A DNA stretch of 64,000 nt from JAMXLO01 sp963794185. GTDB taxonomy: Bacteria > Pseudomonadota > Alphaproteobacteria > Acetobacterales > Acetobacteraceae. Below, piece by piece: positions 55,207-64,000 of this stretch. The notes beneath the pieces are model-generated. The model saw only the letters and a list, made by a program, of their open reading frames with translations. It searched no databases and had not been told where the DNA came from. The DNA is taken from positions 1 through 64,000 of the forward strand of contig CAWCDM010000144.1 in assembly GCA_963794185.1 (NCBI GenBank), written 5' to 3'. Positions within the stretch are counted from its first letter, which is position 1. The number at the start of each line of letters is the position of its first letter. The position numbers and the translations under genes were made by a program.

Positions 55207-55740
55207 ATGAGCAGCACATTCGAGATCCCGACCTTGCGCACCGAGCGGCTGGTGTTGCGGGCGTTCCGCGCCGCCGACCTCGATGCGTTCGCGGCGATGG
55301 GGGCGAACGCGGAGGTCAGGCGGTTTCTCGGCGCGGGGAGACTGTTGAGCACGGCCGAGTCCTGGGGATTGATGGAGCGCGTTCTGGGCCAGTGGGCGCT
55401 GCGCGGCTACGGACTGTTCGCCGTCGAGACTGAGGGGCGTTGCGCCGGGTGGGCCGGCGTGCTGCACCCGCTGGAATGGCCGGAACCGGAGCTGGCCTAT
55501 ACGCTGGATCAGCCGTTCTGGGGCCGTGGCCTTGCCGGCGAGGCGGCGGGCGCGGCGCGCGACTGGGCCTTCGCACGGCACGGGTTTTCCCGACTTGCAA
55601 GCTTCATCCTGCCGGACAACGCACGCTCGATCCGGGTGGCGGAAAAGCTGGGGGCGGTGCGCGAGGGCATTGTCGAGCTGCGCGGATTCCAGGCCGAATG
55701 GTGGGTGCACCGGTCGCCAGGCCACGGGCCGATCGTGTAG
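55207..55740 (+). CDS. GNAT acetyltransferase (RimJ/RimL type)
   Basis: 177 residues (MSSTFEIPTLRTERLVLRAF). LRTERLVLRAFRAADLDAFAAM, ELAYTLDQPFWGRGLAGEAA (acetyl-CoA loop Q-x-x-W-G-x-G) and NARSIRVAEKLGAVREGI are the family blocks. The start overlaps nothing and is divergent from selA with 20 nt between, so a shared promoter region lies there. Substrate unknown. Confidence 0.85.
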   Translation: MSSTFEIPTLRTERLVLRAFRAADLDAFAAMGANAEVRRFLGAGRLLSTAESWGLMERVLGQWALRGYGLFAVETEGRCAGWAGVLHPLEWPEPELAYTLDQPFWGRGLAGEAAGAARDWAFARHGFSRLASFILPDNARSIRVAEKLGAVREGIVELRGFQAEWWVHRSPGHGPIV

Positions 55741-55750
55741 GAAGGTCGGG

Positions 55751-56527
55751 ATGCCGATATCAACGAGACTGCTGCAGAATGACGATCCCGCCCCGGTGCA
55801 CACGCTGCGCGAGGCAGGCGGATCGGACTTCCTGCTCACCGCCGACCATGCGGGACGCGCGATCCCGCGCAGCCTGGGACGGCTCGGCCTGGCGGAAAGC
55901 GACCTGGAGCGTCACATCGCCTGGGACATCGGCATAGCGGGCGTGACCGAACGCCTGTCGGCCGCCCTGGACGCCACGGCGATCCTGCAGACCTATTCGC
56001 GCCTGGTGATCGACTGCAATCGCGACCCATCGGTGCCCAGTTCGATCCCGGAGATCAGCGAGGCGACCGAGATACCGGGCAACCTGGGTCTTTCGCCGGA
56101 GGTCCGCATGGCGCGGCGGCAGGCGATCTTCGAACCGTATCATGCGCGCATTCGCGCTCTCCTGGATGCGCGGCAGGCGGCTGCGCGGCGCACCGTGTTC
56201 GTGGCGATGCACAGCTTCACGCCAGTGTTCAAGGGCGAGTCGCGGGCGATGCAGGTCGGCGTGCTCTATAACCGCGATGCGCGGATGGCGGCGATGATGC
56301 TCGAGCTGCTGCGGGGGGAAGGCGATCTGGTGGTGGGCGACAACGCGCCTTACGCAGTGAGCGACGTCACCGATTATGGCGTGCCGGTGCATGCGGAGAG
56401 GCGCGGCCTGTCGCACGTGGAGATTGAGATCAGGCAGGATCTGATCGCGGACGAGGCGGGCCAGGCGGAATGGGCGGCGCGATTCGCGCGTCTGCTTCGA
56501 GTGGCGGATGCGCGGCTGGGTTCGTGA
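55751..56527 (+). CDS. N-formylglutamate amidohydrolase family protein
   Basis: 258 residues. FLLTADHAGRAIPRSLG, HIAWDIGIAGVTERLSA, YSRLVIDCNRDP, VFVAMHSFTPVFKG and HVEIEIRQDLI are the FGase family blocks, including zinc-type His/Asp residues. HutG-type members remove formyl from N-formylglutamate in histidine breakdown; no other hut genes are near, so the substrate could be a related N-formyl amino acid. Ten bases after the GNAT stop, probably one transcript with it. Confidence 0.87.
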   Translation: MPISTRLLQNDDPAPVHTLREAGGSDFLLTADHAGRAIPRSLGRLGLAESDLERHIAWDIGIAGVTERLSAALDATAILQTYSRLVIDCNRDPSVPSSIPEISEATEIPGNLGLSPEVRMARRQAIFEPYHARIRALLDARQAAARRTVFVAMHSFTPVFKGESRAMQVGVLYNRDARMAAMMLELLRGEGDLVVGDNAPYAVSDVTDYGVPVHAERRGLSHVEIEIRQDLIADEAGQAEWAARFARLLRVADARLGS

Positions 56528-56534
56528 AAAGATT

Positions 56535-56597
56535 CACCACAGATACACGAGAGACGCGGAGTATGATCCGTTGCGTGACTTCGTGTCTCTGTGGTGC
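56535..56597. repeat. CACCACAGATACACGAGAG-type palindrome
   Basis: CACCACAGATACACGAGAGA is mirrored by TTCGTGTCTCTGTGGTG with a short loop. It is another intergenic palindrome family, present once here between two plus-strand genes. Confidence 0.6.
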
Positions 56598-56626
56598 GCC
56601 TGCTTGCATGAACGGCCGCGCCTGCC

Positions 56627-57310
56627 ATGAGTGAACACGCCCTCAGTCGGGAAATTCCGATCGACCGCGCCCATGCCGCGCTGCTGTTCGTCGATGTGCA
56701 GAACTACACGTCACGCGAGGACGGCGGCGAGTACGCCTCGCTGACCGCGGCGGAACGCGAGCCACGGTACGGCTGGTTCTTCCGCACCATGCGCGAGACG
56801 GCGGTCCCCAACATGCAGCGTCTTCAGGCGGCGTGCCGGCGTGCGAGGATCGAAGTGATGTACACGGTGATCGAGGCCCTGACGCGCGACGGGCGCGACC
56901 TGAGCCTCGACTACAAGATCAGCGGGCTGTCCGTGCCGCGCGGCGCGTGGGATGCGAAGGTGCTGGACGCGATCGCCCCCGCCGAGGACGAGATCGTGCT
57001 GCCGAAGACGTCGTCGTCGGTGTTCATCTCGACCAATATCGACTATGTGCTGCGCAATCTTGGCGTGCGGTCGCTGATCATCGCCGGCGTGCTGACGGAC
57101 CAATGCATCAACTCGGCCGTGCGCGATGCCTGCGATCTCGGCTACCTGGTGACGGTGCCGACCGACGCCTGCGCGACGCTGAGCCAGGAGCGGCATGACT
57201 GGTCGCTGCGCAACAATCGGGGGTATTGCCGACAGATGACGACCGCAGCGCTGGTTGCCGAGATCGCCGGAGGAACGCCCCGGGGAATGACCCGGGGGAA
57301 CGCCACGTGA
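56627..57310 (+). CDS. Isochorismatase-family cysteine hydrolase
   Basis: 227 residues. The catalytic triad is Asp23 (LLFVDVQN), Lys127 (VLPKTSSS) and Cys160 (TDQCINSAVRDA), with the cis-peptide region GVLTDQC. The family includes biuret, ureidoacrylate and carbamoyl-sarcosine amidohydrolases, so an amide substrate is likely. The last residues (GTPRGMTRGNAT) are the translation of a CCCCGGG palindrome and are probably not part of the fold. The next gene's GTG overlaps the stop (GTGA). Confidence 0.86.
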   Translation: MSEHALSREIPIDRAHAALLFVDVQNYTSREDGGEYASLTAAEREPRYGWFFRTMRETAVPNMQRLQAACRRARIEVMYTVIEALTRDGRDLSLDYKISGLSVPRGAWDAKVLDAIAPAEDEIVLPKTSSSVFISTNIDYVLRNLGVRSLIIAGVLTDQCINSAVRDACDLGYLVTVPTDACATLSQERHDWSLRNNRGYCRQMTTAALVAEIAGGTPRGMTRGNAT

Positions 57311-58333
57311 CGACTGAGCCGGCGCGGCAACAGGGCTTCACGCGCGCCGAACGGACGGAATTCGCGCGCCGGCGCGTCCTGCTGCCGACGGCGCTGCTCT
57401 TCGGCGTCCTGCTGCTCTATCTGTATGTGCTGATCCTGTCGCTGGCGTCACCGACGCTGGTTTCGCTGGCATTGACGCTGCCCTGCGGCATGGCCATTGG
57501 CATGCTGTTCATCATCGGCCACGACGCCTGCCACAATGCCTTTACCGCCTCGACGCGGGCCAATCGGCTGATCGGGCGGCTGGCACTGCTGCCCGCGCTG
57601 CATTCGTTCTCGCTGTGGGACCTGGCGCACAACCGCACGCATCATCGTCTTCAACAACATCCGCGGCGTGGATTATGTTTGGGAGCCGATGACGCCGGAC
57701 GCATATCGCGGCGGGTCGTGGCCGCGGCGTCTGCTGTACCGGTTCTGTCGCACGCCGGGCGGCGTGGCGTTCTACTACCTCACCCACATCTGGGCGCCAC
57801 GGCTTGTCCTGCCGCTGCCGCGATTCGTTGAACGGCTGCGGCCGGTCTATGCGCTCGACAGTGCACTGGTGCTGGCGTTTCTCGTGTTGCAAGTGTGGTC
57901 GGTCACCGCGTTCGGCGGCATATTCGACAAGGGGCCGTGGGAGAGCGTGCTCGTCGGCGTGGTGGCGCCGTTCCTGATATGGAACGGCTTCATGTCGTTC
58001 GTGATCTACCTGCACCACACGCATCCTGCGGTGAAGTGGTATCCGTCGCTGGCCGCATGGACCGCCGACCGCGGCGCGCTTCAGGGTGCGGTGGCGGTCC
58101 ACTTCCCCTGGCCGTTCGGTCCGCTGGTGCTGTCGATAATGGAACACAACGCGCATCATTTGTCGCCCGGCGTGCCGCTCTACAATCTGCCGCGCATGCA
58201 GCGGTCGCTGGAGGCGCAGGGCCGTCTGGTGAGCTGGCGATTCACCTGGCGCGCCTACGCGCGGGTGTGCCGGCGGTGCAAGCTGTACGACTACGACGCG
58301 GGACGGTGGGTCGCGTTCAACGGGCGCGCGTAG
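57307..58333 (+). pseudogene. Membrane fatty-acid desaturase family protein, one frameshift
   Basis: GTG start at 57307 overlapping the previous stop; about 341 residues when repaired. Membrane helices (LLPTALLFGVLLLYLYVLIL) and the three histidine boxes GHDACHNAF, HNRTHH and EHNAHH identify the di-iron desaturase/hydroxylase superfamily. The frame changes near 57650, right after the second box, and reopens with NNIRGVDYVWEPM. Coupled to the cysteine hydrolase, so the two may act on one lipid-like or amide substrate. Confidence 0.8.
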
Positions 58334-58349
58334 GTCGGCACTGGTCGCG

Positions 58350-58402
58350 GCACCCTCTCCCGGCGCCGTGCGCCGACCTCCCCACTTCGTGGGCGAGGTG
58401 TA
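58350..58402. repeat. CCCTCTCCCGG...type dispersed repeat
   Basis: CACCCTCTCCCGGCGCCGTG and CACTTCGTGGGCGAGGTGTA resemble one arm each of the long repeat at 61780-61915. It lies between convergent genes. Confidence 0.45.
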
Positions 58403-58408
58403 CCAGGG

Positions 58409-58753
58409 TCAGGCCGTTCCGAACGTCTGCTTCGCCAGCTCGATCAGAGCACGCAGATACGCCTCGCCGTCCGCCGGCGATCGATCGACGCCGATGCGGG
58501 CGCGGTAGTCGTTGGCCAATTCCATAAAATCGGAGATGCCATCCAACTCGCCCAGCCAGTTGCAGATGGCCAGATATTCCAGGAACAGCGGCGTACCGCG
58601 CAGACCGCGCACCTCCCGCGCCAGCTTCTCCAACCGCGCCGGCGGCGGCGGCGCTGACCAAGTCCGCGGGATCCGCATCGACCTTCCGCAACCGCCACTC
58701 CGCCGCGCGTTCGAGCAGCTCCGCCTCGAACGGATCGTCGTCGTCGCTTCATG
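58409..58753 (-). pseudogene. Small protein downstream of the TPP enzyme, frameshifted
   Basis: About 113 residues when repaired. The ATG at 58753 sits in GGCATGAAGCG; with one base removed it reads MSDDDDPFEAELLERAAEWR, then LRKVDADPADLV. A second shift near 58640 leads to RLEKLAREVRGLRGTPLFLEYL, AICNWLGELDGISDFMEL and ends GTA. Alpha-helical, acidic, no signal. In the repaired version the enzyme upstream would end in ATGA over this start. Could be a subunit or chaperone of the TPP enzyme; otherwise a C-terminal extension of it. Confidence 0.5.
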
Positions 58754-60393
58754 CCTCCGCCGCGAGAACGCGGTCTCGGCACTGGTGACGAACTCGAGCA
58801 GGCACGCCCTGCCGTCCTCGGTCTGACGCCGCGCGCGCAGGATCGCCTCGCCCACCTGCGCCGGATCTTCGACGCGTTCGCTCCAGCCGCCGAGATCGCG
58901 CGCCAGGTTGGCGTAGCTGCCGCCGAGGTCGCGCGAATTGTGCCTCTCATGCGACAGCTTCATGTGGGGAATCTCGATCGCCATGGTGGAATTGTTCAGC
59001 ACGATCGTGCAGATCGGCACGCCGCAGCGCACCGCTGTTTCAAAGTCGAGCCCGGTCATGCCGAACGCCGCGTCGCCCATGAAGTTGACGCAGAATTTGT
59101 CCGGCGCGGCGACCTTCGCGCCGATCGTCAGACCCAGCCCCGTGCCGAGCTGGTGCGACTTGCCCCAGCCCAGATAGCCGCGTGGCCGCGTCGCGCGATA
59201 GAACGGCAGCAACTGCTCGCGAGGGCTGCCGGAGTCGTGCGTGACGATCGCGCCCGCCGGGTCCACCACGCGCATGAACTCGCTGATGACGCGATATGGC
59301 GTGATCGGTTTTTCCCCTGACGTCAGCTTGGCCTGCCAGTGCGCCAGCCAGGCATTCCGCCTTGTGGCGATCTCCTCCACGGGCGAGCGGTTCAGCAGGC
59401 GTCCGCCGAGCCGGTCGCGTCACCGCATCGGCCAGCGCGGCCAGCACGAGCTTCGCATCGCCGAGCAGCGCCACCTCGGTCGCGTAGCTCTTGTGCAGAT
59501 CGCGCGTGTCGTTGGTGGCGTGGATGATGCGCACGCCGGCGGGCAGCGGCGGCGTGGTCAGCGGATGCCGGTTCAGCCCGGTGCCGATGCCGAGGATCAG
59601 GTCGGCGCGCGCATACAGGAAATGCGCCCCGTGGCCGGTGAATCCGTTGCCGCCGGAGCCGAGCGCCAGCGCGTGGTCCTCGGGGAAGGCGCTCTTGCCG
59701 TCCACTGTCGTCATCACGGGGCTCTGCAGCAGCTCGGCCAGCCGCACCAGCTCGTCGCTCGCCTCGGCGTACAGCACGCCTTGCCCGGCGAGGATCACCG
59801 GGCACGACGCATCGAGCAGCATGCGCGCCGCCTCCTCCACATCATGCGGCGCGGGCGCGGCGCGGGTCGGGCGCACCGGCCGGTGGTCGAGCGTGTCGCT
59901 GCCGATGTCGAGGTCCAGCACGTCGCGCGGCAACTCCACCATAACCGGCCCCGGCCGCCCGTTCTTCAACTGGCTGAATGCGCGGCGCATCGCGGCCGGC
60001 ACCTGCTCGGGCACCAGAATGTGCTCAGCCTGCTTGGTGACCGAGGCGTAGGTGCGGCTCGAATGGAAACTCGGAAATACCTGCGCCTGCTCACGGGCAT
60101 GGCCGAGCGGCAGGAACAGCACCGGCACGGAATCGGAGAACGTAGTGGCAATTCCGGGAAAGGCGTTCTCCGCGCCCGGTCCGTACTGCATGGCAAACAC
60201 GCCCGGCGGCTGGCCGTTGGTGACGCGGGCATAGCCATCGGCCATGTCGACGCCGACCCGCTCCTGTCGGCAGATGATGGGGCGCAGCCCACCCGCTACC
60301 GCCGTCTCGATGACCGACGTGGTGGGGAAGCAGAACAGCGTTGGTCACACCCTCGCGCTTGAGGATCTCAACGACGGCATCGGCTGTGCGCAT
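58752..60393 (-). pseudogene. Thiamine-diphosphate enzyme (acetolactate synthase-like), frameshifted
   Basis: ATG at 60393 (MRTADAVVEILKREGVTNA) with GGAGGAGGG before it. Frame changes near 60335 and 59410, with another near 58760 at the end. Blocks: catalytic Glu region RQERVGVDMADGYARV, MQYGPGAENAFPGIA, the central FAD-like/DHS domain, and the ThDP motif FMGDAAFGMTGLDFETAVRCG ending in VLNN. About 545 residues. It resembles the benzoylformate decarboxylase/ALS family; the substrate is unknown. A binding-protein gene diverges from it, suggesting uptake and processing of one compound. Confidence 0.8.
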
Positions 60394-60499
60394 TTTTCCC
60401 TCCTCCCCCAATGGTCACTCGCCTCAATTGCGTTTGGCGAAGCCTAGGCGCCGGTCGCCGGACCCGTCTACAGTCGGCCAAACATCCAGGGGGAACATC

Positions 60500-61733
60500 A
60501 TGCAGACGTCGATCGGCCGCCGTGCGCTGTTGGGTGCAGGATTGGCCGCCGCCGCCTTGCCGCGCCGCGTGCGCGCCGCCGACCGGCCGATCCGCATCGG
60601 CGTGCTGACCGACATGACCGGTCCGTACGCCGCCAACACCGGGCTCGGTTCGGTGCTCGGCGCGCAGATGGCGGTCGAGGACTTCATGCGCGCCAGTCCC
60701 TCGATCAAGGCCGAAATCGTTCAGGCCGACCTGCAGCTCAAGCCCGACGTCGCAGTGTCGATCGCGCGCGACTGGTTCGACAACCAGGACGTCGACGTCG
60801 TCACCGACGTGCCGCTGTCATCCGCGGCGTTCGCGATCGGCGACCTGGTGAAGCAGAAGGACAAGGTCGCGATCTTCACCGGCGGCGCATCGGCCGACAT
60901 CACCGGTACAAAGTGCGGGCCCAATCATCTGCACTGGGTCTATGATACGTGGTCGATGCCGCACGGCGTGGTCGATGCGGCGGTGCACGAGGGTGCCGAC
61001 AGCTGGTTCTTCATCACCGCCGACTACGCGTTCGGCCATTCGCTGCAGAAGGACGCTGCAAGCTTCGTCGCCGCGGCGAACGGCAAGGTGATCGGCCAGG
61101 CATTGGCGCCATTTCCCGGCACGACGGACTTTTCCTCGTTCCTGGTGCAGGCGAAGGCGAGCGGCGCCAAGGCGATCGGGCTGGCGAACGGCGGCACGGA
61201 CACGGTGAACTGCATCAAGCAGGCGGCGGAGTTCGGCATCATGAAGGGCGGCCAGAAGGTTGCCGGCCTGATCTTCCTGATCCACGACGTGCACGGCGTC
61301 GGCCTGGGTTCGGCGCAGGGCGTGCTGCTGACCGAGCCGTTCTACTGGAACCTGAACGCCGGAACGCGCGAATTCGGCAAGCGATTCGCCTCGCGCTTCA
61401 ACGGCATCGTCCCGGGTTCAATACATGCCGGGCAGTATTCGGCAGTGATGCACTACCTCCAGGCCGTCGTCGCGATCGGCGCCGACCGAGCCAGGACCAG
61501 CGGACGCGCAGCGATTGAGCAGATGAAGGCAGTGCCGACAGACGATGCGCTGTTCGGCAAGGGACGCGTGCGCCAGGATGGCCGCGTGATCCACGACATG
61601 CATCTGTTCGAGGTGAAATCTGCCCGCCGAGTCAAAGGAACCCTGGGACTATTACACGCACAAGCGGACGGTTCCCGCCGAACAGGCGTTCCGTCCGATG
61701 GACCAGGGGGGCTGCAAGCTGGTGACCGGCTGA
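60500..61733 (+). pseudogene. ABC transporter substrate-binding protein (PBP1 type), frameshift near the end
   Basis: ATG at 60500 with a Tat-like leader (SIGRRALLGAGLAAAAL). Then IRIGVLTDMTGPYAANTG, GAQMAVEDFM, DWFDNQDVDVVTDVPLS, WFFITADYAFGHSLQKDA and TDFSSFLVQAKASGAKAIGL, all typical of the branched-chain amino-acid/urea binding family. The frame shifts near 61620 after HLFEVKS and the C-terminus continues ESKEPWDYYTHKRTVPAEQA, FRPMDQGGCKLVTG to 61733. About 410 residues. No permease genes nearby. Confidence 0.83.
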
Positions 61734-61779
61734 GGCGGTGGCGGCGCCTTTCGGATTCGCCGCGAATCAGAGCATGTAC

Positions 61780-61915
61780 ACCTCGCCCCTTGCGGGAGAG
61801 GTCGGAGCGCACAGCGCGACGGGAGAGGGTGCCGCGGCAGTCAAGCGCCGCCGGGTCGCACCCTCTCCCTCGTCGCTGGCGCGACTTGACCTCTCCCGCA
61901 AGCGGGCGAGGCGTA
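61780..61915. repeat. Long inverted pair of CTCGCCCxTTGCGGGAGAGG repeats
   Basis: CCTCGCCCCTTGCGGGAGAG at the left is mirrored by CTCTCCCGCAAGCGGGCGAG at the right, and an inner pair (GGGAGAGGGTGC and GCACCCTCTCCC) lies between them. The rest of the 300-bp gap between the binding protein and hpf has no gene I can support. Confidence 0.7.
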
Positions 61916-62033
61916 CTTTTGCAAATCTGCGTTTCCGGCAACGATGAATATGCCATCAAAGAAACAAGTGCAGCTCGCCGACTTCTCTCGTCGTCATCGT
62001 CGCGAAACCAGTGACGAAACGGCCGCCCCTCGA

Positions 62034-62624
62034 TCAGCAGCCGCTTGGATCAATCCAGCCTATATTGCCGTCGCTCCGCCGGTACACAACGTTAAGCTCG
62101 CCCGTGGCACTGTTGCGGAACATCAGCACCGGCTGATCGGCAAGATCCATCCGCATCACCGCCTCGCCCACCGACAGCAGGTCGATCTCCGTCACCTGCT
62201 CGGCAATGACGGTCGCATAGGCAACCGTCTCGGTCCCGCCGTTGGCGGCCGGCGGGGCGGCATCGTCTTCCTGGCGCAGAACATACTGGCGCGCCGCCTC
62301 CGGCCGCTCACGGTTGGCCGTGTCGCGCGCATGCTCGTTCACCCGCCGGCGATAGCGCCGCAGTCGCTTGGCGATGTGCTCGGCCGCATCGTCGAATGCC
62401 GAGTTGGCATCCGCCGCCTCGCCTTCGCCGCGCAGCGTCAACCCGCGACCGGCATGCACATTGATGTCGCAGGTAAAGAAACTTCGCGCGCGTCTGAACG
62501 TGACATGCGCCTCCAGCGCATGATCGAAATACTTGTTGGAGATGAGGTCCAGGTGATCGGATACGCGTGTGCGCAGTGCATCCGACAACTCAACCTGCTT
62601 GCCCGAAACCGTGATCTGCATCAT
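62034..62624 (-). CDS. hpf: Ribosome hibernation promoting factor (long form)
   Basis: 196 residues. N-terminal HPF/RaiA domain (VSGKQVELSDALRTRVSDHL, SFFTCDINVHAGRGLTLRGE, AADANSAFDDAAEHIAKRLR) and a C-terminal dimerisation domain (VTEIDLLSVGEAVMRMDLADQPVLMFRN), so it is the long form that forms 100S ribosome dimers. Lies 48 nt behind rpoN, its usual neighbour. Either of two adjacent ATGs (62624, 62621) may be used. Confidence 0.9.
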   Translation of the reverse strand: MMQITVSGKQVELSDALRTRVSDHLDLISNKYFDHALEAHVTFRRARSFFTCDINVHAGRGLTLRGEGEAADANSAFDDAAEHIAKRLRRYRRRVNEHARDTANRERPEAARQYVLRQEDDAAPPAANGGTETVAYATVIAEQVTEIDLLSVGEAVMRMDLADQPVLMFRNSATGELNVVYRRSDGNIGWIDPSGC

Positions 62625-62672
62625 GCCTCTCCCCCAACGCCAAACAGCGGGGCAGCGCCGAAATTGCGGCCC

Positions 62673-64000
62673 TCAGGCCGGCACGGCTTTCTCCCGCCGG
62701 CGCTGCACGGAATTGGGGATGCGCAGCGCCTCCCGGTATTTGGCCACGGTCCGGCGGGCAATGTCCACGCCTTCCTGCCGCAGAGCGGCCACGAGCGCAT
62801 CGTCGGACAGTATCTCATCGGCCGTCTCCGCCCCCACCAGCGCCCGGATGCGGTAGCGCACCGCCTCCGCGCTATGACTTTCGCCATGGGTGCCCGAGAT
62901 CGCCGTGGTGAAGAAATACTTCAGTTCGAACGTGCCGCGAGGCGTTGCGATGTATTTGTTCGCTGTCACCCGGCTCACCGTGCTCTCGTGCATCTCCACC
63001 GCTTCGGCGATATCACGCAGAATTAACGGGCGCAGATGCGCAACGCCATGCCGCAGAAATCCGTCCTGCCGGCGGATGATTTCCGCCGCCACCTTCAGAA
63101 TCGTCTGTGCGCGCTGCTGCAATGAGCGAACCAGCCAGTTCGCGCTCGCCAGATGCTCCGCGAGGAACAGCCGTTCCTCCTTGCGCGCGCGCGGCGCAAC
63201 ACGCGCATAGAACCGCTCGTTGACCAGCAGCCGAGGCATCGTCTCGGGATTGAGCTCGATGAGCCAGGTGTCGTCCGGGCCCGGACGCATCAGGATATCG
63301 GGCACCACGAGTTGCACCGGCGTCGTCTCGTAACTCGCCGCCGGCTTTGGATCGAGCGCGCGGATCTCGGCAACCATGTCCGCGAGGTCCTCGGCATCGA
63401 CGCCGCAGATCGCCATCAGCCGACGCATGTCCCGATGCGCCAGCAGTTCGAGATTATCGAGCAGCGCCGCCATCGCCGGATCCAGCCGGTCGCGTTCGGC
63501 AAGCTGCGCCGCCAGGCACTCCTTCAGGTCGCGCGCGAACAGCCCCGCCGGATCGAAGCGCATCATGCGAGAACGCACCGCCTCGATCCGCTGGAGCGGG
63601 ATCGCCATCGCATCGGCGATCGCCGCGGGCTCCGCAGTCAGTCGTCCTGCCGGACAAAGCAGCGCGATCAGGTGCGCACCGATCATCCGGTCCACCGGAT
63701 CGTCGAACGAGAGCCGAAGCTGCTCGCCGAGATGCTCGCGCAACGGGCGACGCTCGGCTGCGATGTCTTCGATGCCGCGTTCGTCGGTCTGGAAGTCGCG
63801 CGCCCCGCCATGCCCGTTGATCGCCTGCGGCGGCGGCCCGCCATCCGCTGCACCGCCCGGATCATAGGTCTCGCTGAAATCGGTATCGAGCGGCGCCGCC
63901 GCCTCGGACGGCAGAGTGTCCGCCTGCGCGAACTGCGCGACATCCGTCGCCTCGTCGACCCGCTCGGGACGCTGGTCCGGCGCCGCGCGCTCGGTGTCGG
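62673..64000 (-). CDS. rpoN: RNA polymerase sigma-54 factor, 5' end outside the window
   Basis: About 442 residues are visible and open to the window edge. An acidic, Asp/Gln/Pro-rich linker (TDVAQFAQADTLPSEAAAPL, FSETYDPGGAAD) is followed by the core-binding domain (LREHLGEQLRLSF, DLEDLAD-type repeats), the helix-turn-helix (LRPLILRDIAEAVEMHESTV) and the RpoN box ARRTVAKYRE that reads the -24 element. The Gln-rich N-terminal activator region lies beyond 64000. hpf follows as an operon partner. Confidence 0.9.
   Translation of the reverse strand, partial: DTERAAPDQRPERVDEATDVAQFAQADTLPSEAAAPLDTDFSETYDPGGAADGGPPPQAINGHGGARDFQTDERGIEDIAAERRPLREHLGEQLRLSFDDPVDRMIGAHLIALLCPAGRLTAEPAAIADAMAIPLQRIEAVRSRMMRFDPAGLFARDLKECLAAQLAERDRLDPAMAALLDNLELLAHRDMRRLMAICGVDAEDLADMVAEIRALDPKPAASYETTPVQLVVPDILMRPGPDDTWLIELNPETMPRLLVNERFYARVAPRARKEERLFLAEHLASANWLVRSLQQRAQTILKVAAEIIRRQDGFLRHGVAHLRPLILRDIAEAVEMHESTVSRVTANKYIATPRGTFELKYFFTTAISGTHGESHSAEAVRYRIRALVGAETADEILSDDALVAALRQEGVDIARRTVAKYREALRIPNSVQRRREKAVPA

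Overview
The window is high-GC bacterial DNA, most likely from an alphaproteobacterium of the Rhodospirillales/Acetobacteraceae type. That is an inference from codon bias and gene content: an rpoN-hpf pair, GluQ, MetW, a potFGHI operon, a selA/tRNA-Sec pair, a cobalamin-riboswitch btuB, small envelope proteins and IS1380/IS630/IS4-type elements. The region is mostly housekeeping and metabolic genes, with two patches worked over by transposons.

Layout. 1-1536: ruined membrane glycosyltransferase-like gene. 1533-5934: FAD oxidase, then on the other strand a periplasmic binding protein and an MlrC-type M81 peptidase. 5964-8983: an IS1380-family element split by an IS4-family element, both with recognisable ends and target duplications. 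9020-17593: leftward genes for a DinB-fold protein, a double GNAT protein, two tandem aminotransferases and a potFGHI putrescine transporter whose permease genes are separated by a mazEF-like toxin-antitoxin pair with its own promoter. 17688-20048: DUF2332, cupin and small membrane/lipoprotein genes. 20048-23461: a translationally coupled kinase-like/enolase/2-hydroxyacid dehydrogenase operon next to a truncated cysteine hydrolase. 23508-28908: cation/proton antiporter, a three-gene envelope cluster and a broken sulfatase. 29166-34387: two AraC-type genes and a ridA gene wrecked by IS insertions. 34727-41381: HNH nuclease, hydrolases, gluQ, small envelope proteins, LLM oxidoreductase, and a CBS-domain gene with a perfect FNR-type box. 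41486-51065: GGDEF/EAL sensor, MFS transporter, btuB with riboswitch, then CoA-transferase, enoyl-CoA hydratase and metW. 51138-55186: two tandem OmpA-like porins, tRNA-Sec and selA. 55207-64000: acetyltransferase, N-formylglutamate amidohydrolase, cysteine hydrolase, desaturase, TPP enzyme, binding protein, hpf and the edge-truncated rpoN.

Two things colour the whole window. First, more than twenty genes are broken by single-base frame changes while both halves stay well conserved and stop/start overlaps are preserved. This looks like indel errors in the assembly or very recent decay, so I mark these entries as frameshifted and give the whole span. Second, several families of short palindromic intergenic repeats are scattered through the window, and some sit inside genes: in the signal peptides of potF and btuB, in a peripheral arm of the B12 riboswitch, at the enolase/dehydrogenase junction, at the end of a cysteine hydrolase, and inside the first pseudogene.

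The most notable items are the directly abutting selA and tRNA-Sec genes without selB, the repeat-invaded cobalamin riboswitch and btuB leader, the kinase-enolase-dehydrogenase operon of unknown substrate, and four very small membrane or lipoprotein genes.
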